64,000 nucleotides of DNA, from contig OY755046.1 in NCBI GenBank assembly GCA_963576565.1, positions 69,965,719 through 70,029,718 on the forward strand, written 5' to 3'. Positions 25,501-36,624 of this stretch are shown piece after piece. The notes beneath the pieces are model-generated. The model was not told where the DNA came from, did no database searches, and saw only the letters and a program-made list of their open reading frames with translations. Both the position numbers and the translations under genes were made by a program. Every line of letters starts with the position of its first letter. The stretch's first letter is position 1. The DNA is from Aspidapion aeneum. Lineage: Eukaryota; Arthropoda; Insecta; Coleoptera; Brentidae.

Positions 25501-28500
25501 ACAGGGTGAAAACTCTATGAAACTCGTCGAACTTCATAGCAAGTAAAAATTCAATTTCTCGAAAACGGAAGCGGCGACAAATTACTCGTTGATACATGTT
25601 GGTAGTACCCCTCAAGTGCTATAAACTGCAAAGGTCAATCTGTGACCCCTTAATAAGTTCTTGAGAAAAAGGGTTTTAAGTTTCTAAATAATTTCACGAT
25701 TGTTGAATTAAAAATACAAAAAATTCAATAACTCGAAAACGGCAGCACCGACAAATTTTCCATTTACATACAAAAGTAGTGCTATTTGAGCGCTAGCAAG
25801 TGTATAAACAACTATGTGGCCTTCTAGTTGGGTTTAGAAGTACAAAATATGTACGATTGGAATTAAATAATTTGTTTTACACGATGCAATGAAAGACTCT
25901 TAGCAACAAATTATGCTTTATGTTTGAGATTAATATCTTTAAAAACATTTCAGCCCCACGAAGCACCAGATGAACACTTTCATTTAAATGAACCCCATCA
26001 AATCGAGGACTATATTAAGCTCACATCACCAAAAGAAATATTAACAGAAATCAAAAATATTAATTCGAAAAAAGCCCCAGGGTATGATCTTATTAACGGG
26101 GTAGTCATAAAACAACTCCCCAGAAAAGCTATCGTAAAACTATGCAATTAATGCGTCTTTTAGGCTTAGGTATGTACCTAAACTGTGGAAAGATGCAGAA
26201 GTTATCATGATTCCAAAACCGGGAAAACCACTCCATGACGTGTCATCTTACAGGCCAATATCTTTGCTGCCAATTATATCCAAGCTCTATGAAAAATTAT
26301 TGCTTAAAAGAATAAAACCCATCATAGAAAGACAAGAAATTATTCCATCTCATCAATTTGGTTTTCGAGACAAGCATTCCACGATAGATCAAGTACACAG
26401 AATTACTAATATAATAGAAAAAGCACTAGAAGAGGGAAAAGTTTGTTCTGCAGTTTTTCTAGATGTAGCACAAGCATTTGACAAAGTGTGGCATGAAGGC
26501 CTTAATTTTAAACTAAAAAGGTTTCTGCCAAAACAATATTCGGATATTTTGGAATCATACATATCTGATAGACATTTTAGAGTAAAACAGGAAGACTCAT
26601 ACTCAAATTTAAGAGAAATTCAAGCAGGCGTGCCCCAGGGTAGCGTACTAGGCCCTTATCTATACTTATTATTCACTTGTGATATCCCAAAGCCAGAAAA
26701 TTGTCACTTAGCAACATTTGCCGATGATACTGGTTTATTGACGGTAGAAAAATCTATTGAAAAATGCATAGAAAAACTTCAGGATGCAGTCACCCAAATT
26801 CACAGTTGGACCACAAAGTGGCGAATAAAATTAAATGAAACCAAATCAATTCATGTTGATTTTACAAACAAAAATATAAATCACATACAAATAACAATTA
26901 ACAACATTCCAGTACCATATTCGAATCAGGCAAAATATCTAGGTATGACACTTGATGCCAAATTGCGCTGGAAAGCACATGTTAAGAAAAAAAAAGAAGA
27001 ACTTGAGATAAGGTATAGAAAAATGAACTGGCTAATTGGAAGGAAGTCCAATTTAACAATTTATAATAAGTTACTGCTTTATAGACAAATACTGAAACCA
27101 GTATGGACATATGGTATTCAACTATGGGGTTGTGCTAAAGAGAGTAACATTCTAGTTGTACAGAGATTTCAAAATAAAGTATTAAGAAACATTGTGAATG
27201 CACCTTGGTACGTTCGAAATAGTGACCTTCATCGAGATCTAAAAATCGAAACTGTAGCAGAGACTATAAAAAAGTACGCAAAAAGCCATGAAGATAGACT
27301 CCATCGGCATGTGAATGTGGAAGCAATTCAGCTTCTAGACAATACTATGCTAGTTCGACGACTAAAAAGAGTGAAGCCGTTTGAGCTAGTAAACTAAGTA
27401 AATTACACATAAAACAAAATAATGCTATAAACACAACACAATTGTGTGTTACAGACTAAACAAAGCGGGGAGAACTGTTGAGTGAACCCTAAGTTTAAAT
27501 CTGACTTTTCTAGTAAATTAAGTTAAAACAAAATTGCTAATTAGTCTTACTGACTAGATTGTAATAAAAAAAAACACAGTGTGTTTGACAAATAAAAAAA
27601 AAATATCTTTAAAGACTACCGAGATACAAGGTGGCCCCCTCAACTTTACTCGGCGCACAATGGTCTCTGACTCAATTTTTTAATATTTTTTTTATTTTTG
27701 CTTAATAACGCTCTCAGACGCTTTAAATAGCGGTAACAAATTCGAACGGCCTTGTATAAAGCTACTACAAGTGTTTCTATCTTAATATTATCAAGCATAA
27801 CAAAAATATTAACAAAAACAATTCATTAACAAAAACAGTTAAAAAAAAAAAAGAAAATTATAAGTCTTTTGGGATTCTTTAATATTGGTTGCCCCCCATC
27901 CCGAGCAACAAATTATGGCGTCCAAATCATCCTCGTATCGCCTTTCAGTTATGAGGTGGCCCCTCAGCTTTACCGTAAAGTCACAGGGGTCGCGATTTCT
28001 CGTTAACGGCTGCAGCAACAAATTTAATTCTTCGGTAACAAATTAGCAACAAATTAGCACCAAATACTGGCATATGAAATTTCGTGGCCCCTTATAGTGG
28101 TCCCCCCCAGCTTTACTTACGTTTTAGTTTATTTGTTTATAGATAAAGTCTATTCGCCCTTCTTTTACATGCGCAAAGTGCTTGGAATAGCACCAGTTTC
28201 ATACTCATCATGGCCCCATAGAGCACTATTCAATTGGCACCTAATATTAGTCTTGCCTAGTATAGAAAATTCTATGTAACCGGGTAATTACCCCCCCTAG
28301 AAAAGAGTATATGCACTTTTTCCTAATAATAAAAACAGATAAATTACCCCCCCCCCTAGAAAAAAAATTATATTGCAAAAAAAAAATCTTGTGGATTATT
28401 ACCCCCCCTAGATTTTGACCCAGATCCGCGCTTGATCTATGAAAACTTTTTTTTTAGTAATCTCCACATACAAAGAACCCTTTTCTGGCTGGATAGATAA

Positions 28501-31500
28501 TATTTACGGGCCCACAGGGGTGAGCTTGGGCATTTTATCAGGGGTGATACGGGTAATACGTGGTAAAAAACGTAATATCTCCGATATTATACCCGTTGAT
28601 ATGTGCGTAGCTGGGTTACTAGCGGCAACCTGGGACGTAGCCGAGAGATGTAAACAAAAATCGGAAATTGAAATGTAAGTTTATGTAGTAGTTTGAGTGG
28701 TTCATGAAAAAACTGCATTTTGGGAGAGGGCCTATAACTTAGTTATTTATAAAATTTGTATTTTTTTGTAAATTGCAAAAATCTAACTGTAAGATGCATA
28801 AAGTTGTTGTTTTTCTTACACGGTAAAAAAATTGTGTTAGATCGAAGCAAATGGCTTTGATGTAAAATAATTTGTGCTTTCCTATTCACCACATTTGGAT
28901 TCTTTGTAAAAAAGTCTATTAAACAGCATTTTACACTAAAACTAAATTTTTCTTAATAAAAAAGTTATATCCCTCCTTCCTAAATACAGATTTAAAAAAG
29001 AAAACTCTGTTCCTTGAAAACAAATATCTGCAAATAGCAAACAAAAAGGTTTCTAGATTTAAGCTTTTAGTTTAGGCGACATTTCCGAAAAGCAACTTTC
29101 TAGAAGCATTTTCCTACTAAACATAAAAACATTTTAATAACGTCAAAATAATGTTTAATTTTAAAACATAACGTTAGGTTGGATGTTAATTCTAACGTCA
29201 TATTCATGAAAAAGAAGCTTAATAACCCATTTTCTGACGTTAGAAAAATAATCTTATGTTTTTATAACGTTTTTTTAAAGTGTTTTTCGAACGTTGATTT
29301 TTAACACTGGAAAAGAAATGTTTTTCTAACATTGAAAAATAAATGTTTTTTTAACAATGAAAAAATATATTTTTTTCAAATATCTCTAAAGATAAAGTTC
29401 TTTCTATTTTGGAAACACAGGGCAGCAACAGTCTGTTGAGGTTTTCGTGAACTCGACACTCAGTAAAGGAAATTCGGATCCGTATTTTCTGAAAATAAAA
29501 TTTAAAATTCTATGTAAACAATAATTTTGTAGTAAGTGCCTCGCTACTAGGCCAAACAATTCATGCTCAAGTGAATACCAGGCAAACAATTTCAAGGCGC
29601 GTATTCACTTTAGCATGAATGCAAACGAAGCATTCGTTTGGTCCCACTGCGAGGCTTGCGAATTCTGCCTCAAATGAATATGCGGCTTAAGGTCCGGCGG
29701 CTAATTGTCTGCGGTGAATTGTCGCATTCCCTGTCTGATTACCTATAACGTTAGGTATGCGATATTCCATACAAAACAATTTTTTTACTTTTGTTTACTT
29801 TTCTTACCAAATTTTGTGATGCTTAATTTAAATCACAGCATACAAATTTCGTGTTCTTTAACTATACCATCTTTTCCACATAACTGGTGTATATTCCTAT
29901 CCAAATCTGTATTCACTATCATTATTAATAACTGTGCTTTTAATTTACCATGTTTTTTTCTACAAAAGGTAAATATTTTAACGAAAATTGCACAAAGCGT
30001 ATCTGCTACGGACTCGTATAAACTCGCAGCGAAACGCAACTAAAAATGGCGATGGCCCGTTCTGGTAGTGGAACTATGCGGCAGCGCCCTCTATAGTATC
30101 ATTTTTTTAAATGTTTAAAAAACAAAACATTTATTAGCTTCATATATCTTAAATTCAACGTTAGAAATGAGATCTAGGAAAAACATTATAAAAATAACCA
30201 TATATTGATGGTATTATTTTTAATGTTAATAAAATTATGGTTTTCTAAATATTGGTTTTTTAACGTTAGAAATATATTTTCGGTAATGCTTTTACATGAA
30301 ATTTTCGTTAGGATTTTCTACATGTTTTTTTAATGTCAAAAGTTGACTTAATTTTAACACAAATTTGTGCTAGAAAAAAAACATTTTTTTTGTCAACATT
30401 TATTTAACGTTTTTTACGATTTTGTGCTTAGTGGGTTTTATTACTGTTTGGTAAATGTTCAATCCCCTGTATTTTGACCCCGCTGAATCCGAATATTGTC
30501 ACCTTGAAATGTTGACAGAGGTTGAGATGTTCAAAATGGCGGCCAACATGACGGCAATATTTTAAATTGCTGCTGTAAAGCCGGAATTGACACAGATGTA
30601 CCTACATTCAAAATATATATTTATATTCATTCGAACCTCTATAACTCGAACTTAAGGGGACAACCAAAACAGTTCGTGTTATGGAGAGTTTAAGTTATAG
30701 AAATTCGAGTTAGAGGTTAAAATACATATAAAAATTGAAAAATGTTATAGAGAGGTTCGAGTTATAGAGGTTCGAGTTAAAGAGGTTCGACTGTAACTAA
30801 AAAATAATATTAGTTTTTTTTAAATGGCTGAAACCCTCCAAAAAACCCCCCAGAACTCCCAATAAAAAAATGTTGTCAAATTTTCTTACAAACGAAGGGG
30901 TATAGGATAGAATAAATAAATACGTATTTTTTTTCCTAAGAAGCTTAATCTTCTTTAAAAATACATAAAATATGTAACAAAAATTGATTATTGTGGTTAT
31001 TTTTGAAAATTAATTTATACAAGTACGCCTCTGGAGACTTTCCTGTAACATAAACCCCACATTATATTACAGCTTTTAAACGAAAATTATATTTACTACA
31101 ATAAAGTGTACTACAAATGTTTTCCCAAGAAGTGTAGTTTTTGAGAAAATTTTATAAAACTTGTAATAAACATGTTTTTTTTTATATATATATATATTTA
31201 TCGGTTTCACAACGTTCTACGTCTTATTCTTATTTCACTATCTATTCCTTCTCTCCAGCTTCTCCTTGGCCTTCCTCGTTTTCTTCGGCCAGTTGGTTTC
31301 CATTGTAATATTTGTTTAGGTGGTCTTCCATCATCCATTCTTTTTACATGTCCGTACCACACCAGTTGTTTTGTTCTTATATCATCCACTAGAGTACGTT
31401 CACCCACTGTCATAATTTCTCTTATTCTTTGATTGGTAACTCTTTCTCTTTTTGATTTCCCTGCTGCTCTTCTCCAATAGTCCATCTCCATAGCGGAAAG

Positions 31501-33441
31501 CATTTTTTCTGTTCTATCTTTGATTGGCCATACTTCTGAGCCGTATGTAATAATACTTTTTACAATGGTGTTATATATAAGCTTTTTGTTATGTTTTGAT
31601 ATACTTTGGTCCCAAATTATTCCATTTAATAAAGTTATTGCTTTTCTTCCTTGTACGTTTCTATATTTTATAGCTTTGTCTAGTGTTCCGTCAGCTGTAA
31701 TTTTTAGACCCAAGTATTTATACTCATCACAGGACTGAATTCGCTGCCCAGTATTTTAGATTAGATCCTGTTTCGTTCCACCAATACACATATACTCTGT
31801 CTTATTGATATTAACCTCTAGTCCCCAATTATTGTACTCTTCTATTAGTTTTCGTGTCATATATTCGAGGTCGTCATAATCCTGAGCCACCACTATCTGA
31901 TCATCGGCGAAACATAAAGTATACAAGGTGGTTTCATTCAACGGAATTCCCATGTTTTGGCATTTTCTTTTCCAGACTTTAAGGACCTGTTCCAAATATA
32001 TCTTGAAGAGCGTAGTCGAGATACAGCAACCTTGTTTAAGACCTTTATTTACTTGAAAGCCTTTGGTTAGTTTTGCTTTTATTTTAACTTTTGCCTTACT
32101 ATTGCGGTATAACTCTTTGATGGCCTTAATTAGTTGTACGCTTATGTTTGTCTTTTCCAACGCTTTCCAAAGTAGATTTAGTGGTATACTATCATATGCA
32201 GATGGAGCTCTTGTCCGTATGCCATTTTCTTTTCAATAACTTGGGTTATACAAAAGAGATGATCTGAAGTCGATCTACCCGCCCTGAAACCAGCTTGTTC
32301 TTCTGCCTCCATATCTTTATATTCGCTCTCCACTTTATTTCTTATTATTTTGCCATATATTCTGCTTAGCGTACTAGTTACAGATATACCTCTATAATTG
32401 TCACATATATCTTTATATGTTTTTTTAAATAAGACTAATTTACGGACGCCACTGAAGAGCTGCTTACTTTTCCTAACCATATCTACCCATACATCATTGG
32501 AAAGGGAATTCTGTTCTCCACAAAAAACTGTTCTTTGCAATTTTCAATAAAAAGGTGAGTTTTCGAGAAAATTGAATAAAACTGAAAAAAACAAGTTTGG
32601 GGTTTGGGGGGGATTTTCTGCGTCCCTGTCGATATTTCGAGTTGATAAAAGGGATAGTCAGATTCAGTGGGGTCGAATTAGGGGAAATAGTCTGTTGTTA
32701 TAGCCTGTGATTTGCTTCAACTATTTTCTTGAAAGTCAAAATGAAGGTGAAATTTCCCCTAGAAACATCTGAAACCTTCAAAAAAACAACCACCAAAGCT
32801 GCAGGATTCTGACTGCGATTTTTTTTAGGAAGAAACTAGAACTGCCAGTTTACAATTACGTATCGTCACCCGAGAATCCTATTCGATGGGAAGAATTTGC
32901 ATCTATCGGTTTAGCATACAGTCTTCAACATCCCTGCTCACACACATTATGGTTCCCCTTCCTCATTTGGGTAGAAACTACGTTTCAGAGGGATATTTTA
33001 AGATTACTTTTACACTATTTACCTGCTTTTGTTTTCGACCTAATAAGCTTTGTGACAGGAGAAAAATTAAAGTCCTTCAGAACTTATAAAAAAGTTCATG
33101 CACTTTTGGATGCTTTAGAATACTTTGTCACTACAGAATGGAAGTTTGATAATAAAAACGTTCGACATTTGTGGAAAAAAATGTCGCAGTTTGACAAAGA
33201 ACTGTTTCCTTTTAGCATGAGAGAATTTTCGTGGTTTTTGATGTTTGATCCCTTCATAAAAGGAATTAAAAAAAACGTGTTAAAAGAAGATGACTCAAAA
33301 CTAGAGTTTGCTAAAAGTAGACAGTTGAAGTTAAGAATATTGAATAATGTTTTTTGTGTACTCTTAATTTGTGCAGGTGGATTTTTAGTATATTGGATAT
33401 TGTCAAAATTATTTTTAGCTCTATTTTATATTTTTATTTAG
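19380..33441 (+). CDS. fatty acyl-CoA reductase FAR-A, 6 exons, 505 aa
   Basis: NADPH-dependent reduction of fatty acyl-CoA to fatty alcohol, expected at the ER or peroxisome membrane. Exons 19380-19571, 21049-21288, 23103-23248, 23919-24028, 28458-28674, 32829-33441; 1518 nt, divisible by three, no stops; intron phases 0,0,2,1,2. Rossmann motif TGGTGFLGK near residue 20, HVAATVNFNEP near 105, HVSTMYSNC, catalytic YTFTK (YxxxK), RPSI, GWIDNIYGPTG, VDM, then a FAR_C (Sterile-type) domain with LPA, a WKF/F motif and a hydrophobic C-terminal anchor (about 30 residues ending LALFYIFI). The usual FAR length is about 500-530. The ATG is the first in frame; an acceptor at 19352-19353 (ACGCAG) suggests an upstream 5' UTR exon not identified. 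An AATAAA lies 4 nt after the stop. Introns are loaded with TEs but the coding sequence is clean. Substrate (pheromone, wax or ether lipid precursor) cannot be told. Confidence 0.9.
19610..19770 (-). pseudogene. two direct copies of a reverse-transcriptase motif A fragment
   Basis: Copies near 19620 and 19710 share the words ATGCTATCAAATGCTTTGTC and AATATCTATCAAAA. On the minus strand each reads LIDIDKAFDSM, the first catalytic Asp motif of a LINE-type RT. They are about 92 bp apart, so a tandem duplication of a LINE scrap in FAR-A intron 1. Confidence 0.55.
19770..20620. mobile_element. inverted-repeat MITE in FAR-A intron 1
   Basis: GATTGATTTCATACTATTAT and TAGTCCGAACCTGAAAATT on the left return inverted as AATTTCCAGGTTCGGACTA and ATAATAGCATGAAATCAAT on the right. 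Diverged arms, unique middle with no gene. Confidence 0.65.
21049..21288 (+). CDS. FAR-A exon 2
   Basis: 80 codons in phase 0 between TTTTTTTAG and GTAACC. Encodes PIAGDIGLPNLGL and the FHVAATVNF / NVKATDEVL motifs typical of the NAD_binding_4 domain. Confidence 0.9.
21325..21625. repeat. repeat with GGAAAGTACTGG units, FAR-A intron 2
   Basis: Three units, two direct and one inverted, of a GAGAGTTTACT-GCGGAAAG / CAGCCACTAAACTTGCCAT sequence; more pieces at 22860-22945. Looks like a MITE and its partial tandem copy. Confidence 0.65.
22000..22625. mobile_element. inverted-repeat MITE (AGACGAGTATGAAC ends)
   Basis: GTTCATACTCGTCTTTTGTC near 22038 and AAAAGACTAAGACGAGTATG near 22590 are inverted; smaller internal repeats of AGACTAATCAAAAACAAA. 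The 128-aa ORF inside is not recognised. Confidence 0.6.
22944..22978. repeat. (TA)n microsatellite
   Basis: Simple TATATA run in FAR-A intron 2. Confidence 0.9.
23103..23248 (+). CDS. FAR-A exon 3
   Basis: 146 nt from a TTTCTTTAG acceptor to GTAAGG, phase 0 to 2. Encodes VFMHVSTMYSNC and an acidic helix. The length is identical to the matching FAR-B exon. Confidence 0.87.
23480..23781. mobile_element. pogo/Tigger-derived MITE
   Basis: 302-bp deletion derivative of the 14649-16308 family: CAGTGAAACCTCTCC ... GGAAGTTTCACTG, TA on both sides (23478-79, 23782-83), same CGACGAAACCGTGAGTGTCC inner end. In FAR-A intron 3. Confidence 0.85.
23919..24028 (+). CDS. FAR-A exon 4 (active site)
   Basis: 110 nt, phase 2 to 1, between TTTTTTTAAG and GTAAAA. 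Encodes WPNTYTFTKALAE with the catalytic Tyr and Lys of the extended SDR fold, then LPLGIFRPSI. Same length as FAR-B exon 4. Confidence 0.88.
24105..24350. mobile_element. hAT-like MITE, C/G-rich
   Basis: CACTGGCGGATCCAGG ... CCTGGATCTGCCACTG inverted ends. No clear target duplication. Confidence 0.5.
24535..24680. mobile_element. hAT-like MITE with 8-bp duplication
   Basis: CAGTGGCGTATATA ... TATATACGCCACTG flanked by GTACTTTA at 24527-24534 and 24681-24688, perfect. Same family as 1423-1554. Confidence 0.82.
25140..25800. repeat. tandem repeat core, period about 170 bp
   Basis: Three to four diverged units with GAGATACAGGGTGAAAACTC, AGCAAGTAAAAATT and CTCGAAAACGGAAGC. Confidence 0.8.
25944..27601 (+). 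mobile_element. 5'-truncated jockey-clade LINE with target duplication
   Basis: Ends in an A-rich tail; flanked by AATATCTTTAAA at 25932-25943 and 27602-27613. Carries the reverse transcriptase of 26207-27397 preceded by an RT N-terminal block (KKAPGYDLINGVVIKQLP) in another frame. Confidence 0.87.
25950..27397 (+). pseudogene. jockey-like reverse transcriptase, one frameshift
   Basis: The first part (ending IVKLCN at about 26150) and the long ORF 26207-27397 (396 codons) are one protein split by a single-base loss near 26150. Motifs in order: KKAPGYD, IPKPGK, YRPISLLP, QFGFR, AVFLDVAQAFDKVWH, GVPQGSVLGP, TFADDTGLL (catalytic Asp pair), KYLGMTLD, then the jockey tail RHVNVEA. Endonuclease is missing (5' truncation), so it is a dead copy. 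Confidence 0.87.
28280..28450. repeat. C-rich TTACCCCCCC repeats
   Basis: Three TTACCCCCCCTAGA units in front of the FAR-A exon 5 acceptor; similar to the 2340-2420 stretch. Confidence 0.5.
28458..28674 (+). CDS. FAR-A exon 5
   Basis: 217 nt, phase 1 to 2, between TTTTTTTAG and GTAAGT. Encodes VISTYKEPFSGWIDNIYG and DIIPVDMCVAGLLAATW. The tail (ERCKQKSEIE) is 11 residues longer than in FAR-B. Confidence 0.88.
28675..30630. other. FAR-A intron 5, first part
   Basis: AT-rich, rich in AACGTTAGAAA-type words; a G+C-richer patch at 29400-30090 has small unrecognised ORFs on both strands. No gene supported. Confidence 0.4.
30640..30798. mobile_element. pogo-like MITE (TCGAACCTCTATAACTCGAA ends)
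   Basis: Left CGAACCTCTATAACTCGAAC and right GTTCGAGTTAAAGAGGTTCG are inverted, with extra internal copies. Confidence 0.6.
31200..32540 (-). pseudogene. 5'-truncated LINE reverse transcriptase (family L2a here), broken
   Basis: Minus strand, three frames: YRGISVTSTLSRIYGKII and EEQAGFRAGRST (32540-32178), then LTKGFQVNKGLKQGC, LCFADDQIVVAQD (FADD catalytic pair; 32160-31756), then WYGHVKRMDDGRPPKQI and GRRKRGRPRRSWREGI (31713-31207). Non-LTR retroelement with an RTE-like layout; clade uncertain. The 3' end meets a (TA)n run at 31182-31198. In FAR-A intron 5. Confidence 0.85.
32829..33441 (+). CDS. FAR-A terminal exon 6 (FAR_C domain)
   Basis: 613 nt from a TTTTTTTAG acceptor to TAG. One uninterrupted exon holds everything FAR-B distributes over exons 6-8: KLPVYNYVSS, HYLPAFVFDL, the EYFVTTEWKFDNKNV segment, FDPFIKGIKK and a C-terminal hydrophobic anchor. 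Confidence 0.9.
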
Positions 33442-33444
33442 GTT

Positions 33445-33450
33445 AATAAA
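33445..33450 (+). promoter_or_regulatory. AATAAA poly(A) signal candidate of FAR-A
   Basis: Canonical hexamer 4 nt after the stop codon; would give a very short 3' UTR. Position fits; use is inferred. Confidence 0.45.
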
Positions 33451-33689
33451 AATATTTTAATTTGTTGCTTCATTAATAACTTTCTTTCAGTAATTAATGC
33501 TCAGGTAGTAAGGGTTCATCAAATGACGTCTTTGTGGGAAACAGCGGTCACAAAATTTTAGACGTTTATGTTGTTTTGACCTACCCATATAATAAGGGGC
33601 AGGATAAAACAGTAAACATGACAACAATAATAGGGATTAGTCTGACAGTTTCGCATTATAAGAACAGCTGTCTTTTTAAAACTGTTTGG

Positions 33690-36450
33690 TTTTCACTATC
33701 TCCAACGTCGATCACAAGGATACGAATGATCCCCATCTGGAACACGTCCTGACAATCAGGAACAAGTGATCCATTCCAATCCCCGACCGAACCGGTTTCG
33801 ACCTTTTGGGCCATCCTCAGGTGAATGTAGGCGATAGCTCCGTGTAGAGCATAAGTTTTGTAAAACCAACAGAAACAACTACTTATAGTGAACAGTTTTA
33901 ACAAGTTCCTAACGAAAGCATCAAGCCATCAGTATAATTCAATTCCGGTAGGGATATTTTCCCTCGGAGTAGTTGTTTCTGTTGGTTTTATAAAACTTAT
34001 GCTCTACACGGAGCTATCGCCTACATTCACCTGAGGATGGCCCGAAAGGTTGAAACCGGTCCGGTCGTGGATTGGCATGGATCACTTGTTCCTGATTGTC
34101 AGGACGTGTTCCAGACGGGGATCATTCGTATCCTTGTGATCGACGTTGGAGATAATGAAAACCAAACAGTTTTAACAAGTTCCCAACGAAAGCATCAAGC
34201 CATCAATATAATTCAATGCCGGTAGAGGTATTTTCCCTCGGAGTAGTTGTTTCTGTTGGTTTTACAAAACATATGCTCTACACGGAGCTATCGTCTACAT
34301 TCACCTGAGGATGGCCCAAAAGGTCGAAACCGGTCCGGTCGTGAATTGGCATGGATCACTTGTTCCTGATTGTCAGGACGTGTTCCAGACGGGGATCATT
34401 CGTATCCTTGTGATCGACGTTGGAGATAATGAAAACCAAACAGTTTTAACAAGTTCCCAACGAAAGCATCAAGCCATCAGTATAATTCAATGCCGGTAGA
34501 GGTATTTTCCCTCGGAGTAGTTGTTTCTGTGGTTTTACAAAACTTATGCTCTACACGGAGCTATCGCCTACATTCACCTGAGGATGGCCCAAAAGGTCGA
34601 AACCGGTCCGGTCGTGGATTGGCATGGATCACTTGTTCCTGATTGTCAGGACGTGTTCCAGACGGGGATCATTCGTATCCTTGTGATCGACGTTGGAGAT
34701 AATGAAAAACAAACAGTTTTAACAAGTTCCCAACGAAAGCATCAAGCCATCAGTATAATTCAATGCCGGTAGGGGTATTTTCCCTCGGAGAAGTTGTTCT
34801 TGTTGGTTTTACAAAACTTATGCTCTACACGGAGCTATCGCCTACATTCACCTGAGGATGGCCCAAAAGGTCGAAACCGGTCCGGTCGTGGATTGGCATG
34901 GATCACTTGTTCCTGATTGTCAGGACGTGTTCCAGACGGGGATCATTCGTATCCTTGTGATCGACGTTGGAGATAATGAAAAACAAACAGTTTTAACAAG
35001 TTCCCAACGAAAGCATCAAGCCATCAGTATAATTCAATGCCGGTAGGGGTATTTTCCCTCGGAGAAGTTGTTCTTGTTGGTTTTACAAAACTTATGCTCT
35101 ACACGGAGCTATCGCCTACATTCACCTGAGGATGGCCCAAAAGGTCGAAACCGGTCCGGTCGTGGATTGGCATGGATCACTTGTTCCTGATTGTCAGGAC
35201 GTGTTCCAGACGGGGATCATTCGTATCCTTGTGATCGACGTTGGAGATAATGAAAAACAAACAGTTTTAACAAGTTCCCAACGAAAGCATCAAGCCATCA
35301 GTATAATTCAATGCCGGTAGGGGTATTTTCCCTCGGAGAAGTTGTTCTTGTTGGTTTTACAAAACTTATGCTCTACACGGAGCTATCGCCTACATTCACC
35401 TGAGGATGGCCCAAAAGGTCGAAACCGGTCCGGTCGTGGATTGGCATGGATCACTTGTTCCTGATTGTCAGGACGTGTTCCAGACGGGGATCATTCGTAT
35501 CCTTGTGATCGACGTTGGAGATAATGAAAAACAAACAGTTTTAACAAGTTCCCAACGAAAGCATCAAGCCATCAGTATAATTCAATGCCGGTAGGGGTAT
35601 TTTCCCTCGGAGAAGTTGTTCTTGTTGGTTTTACAAAACTTATGCTCTACACGGAGCTATCGCCTACATTCACCTGAGGATGGCCCAAAAGGTCGAAACC
35701 GGTCCGGTCGTGGATTGGCATGGATCACTTGTTCCTGATTGTCAGGACGTGTTCCAGACGGGGATCATTCGTATCCTTGTGATCGACGTTGGAGATAATG
35801 AAAAACAAACAGTTTTAACAAGTTCCCAACGAAAGCATCAAGCCATCAGTATAATTCAATGCCGGTAGGGGTATTTTCCCTCGGAGAAGTTGTTCTTGTT
35901 GGTTTTACAAAACTTATGCTCTAAACGGAGCTATCGCCTACATTCACCTGAGGATGGCCCAAAAGGTCGAAACCGGTCCGGTCGTGGATTGGCATGGATC
36001 ACTTGTTCCTGATTGTCAGGACGTGTTCCAGACGGGGATCATTCGTATCCTTGTGATCGACGTTGGAGATAATGAAAAACAAACAGTTTTAACAAGTTCC
36101 CAACGAAAGCATCAAGCCATCAGTATAATTCAATGCCGGTAGGGGTATTTTCCCTCGGAGAAGTTGTTCTTGTTGGTTTTACAAAACTTATGCTCTAAAC
36201 GGAGCTATCGCCTACATTCACCTGAGGATGGCCCAAAAGGTCGAAACCGGTCCGGTCGTGAATTGGCATGGATCACTTGTTCCTGATTGTCAGGACGTGT
36301 TCCAGACGGGGATCATTCGTATCCTTGTGATCGACGTTGGAGATAATGAAAACCAAACAGTTTTAACAAGTTCCCAACGAAAGCATCAAGCCATCAGTAT
36401 AATTCAATGCCGGTAGGGGTATTTTCCCTCGGAGTAGTTGTTTCTGTTGG
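33690..36450. repeat. 274-bp satellite array between FAR-A and FAR-B
   Basis: Nine direct units with ATGGCCC at 34037, 34311, 34584, 34858, 35132, 35406, 35680, 35954, 36228 (period 274, one unit a base short), preceded by a partial inverted unit at about 33690-33960. Units are almost identical. Each has a 62-codon ORF (MAQKVETGPVVDWHGS...), which is a by-product: it does not read through the array and has no family resemblance. Confidence 0.92.
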
Positions 36451-36507
36451 TTTTATATAAGCTGTCTTTTTGTTTGACACTCGTAGACAAAAATTGAGTA
36501 GAAATAA

Positions 36508-36624
36508 AATTTCGGACTTCCATTGTCTTTATTTATTTTAAACACAACGTTTCGATAACAGATACTTACTAACCGAAACGTCGTGTTTAAAATAAATAAA
36601 GACAATGGAAGTCCGAAATTTTAA
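36508..36624. mobile_element. hairpin MITE (GGACTTCCATTGTCTTTATT)
   Basis: Two inverted arms of about 50 bp around CTTACTAACC. A second copy, split by a Transib-like element, is at 43646-46428. Confidence 0.75.

Larger units (their letters stand above)
24724..28122. mobile_element. Mutator-like foldback element with nested jockey LINE
   Basis: Long inverted arms of about 375 bp (24724-25095 and 27745-28122) ending ACGTAAGTAAAGCTGGGGG, flanked by a perfect 9-bp duplication TTTAGTTTA (24715-24723, 28123-28131), the Mutator hallmark. The core has about 170-bp tandem repeats (ACAGGGTGAAAACTCT at 25153, 25320, 25495). Without the LINE it is about 1.7 kb; no transposase seen. Lies in FAR-A intron 4. 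Confidence 0.75.

Noticed and set aside
34037..36416. Repeated 62-codon ORFs (MAQKVETGPV...) as a gene family
   Set aside because: They follow from near-identical satellite units, end in each unit, and resemble no known protein.
33690..36450. CRISPR-like array
   Set aside because: Units are 274 bp with no short repeat/spacer alternation, and the genome is eukaryotic. The 9-bp array also lacks spacers.
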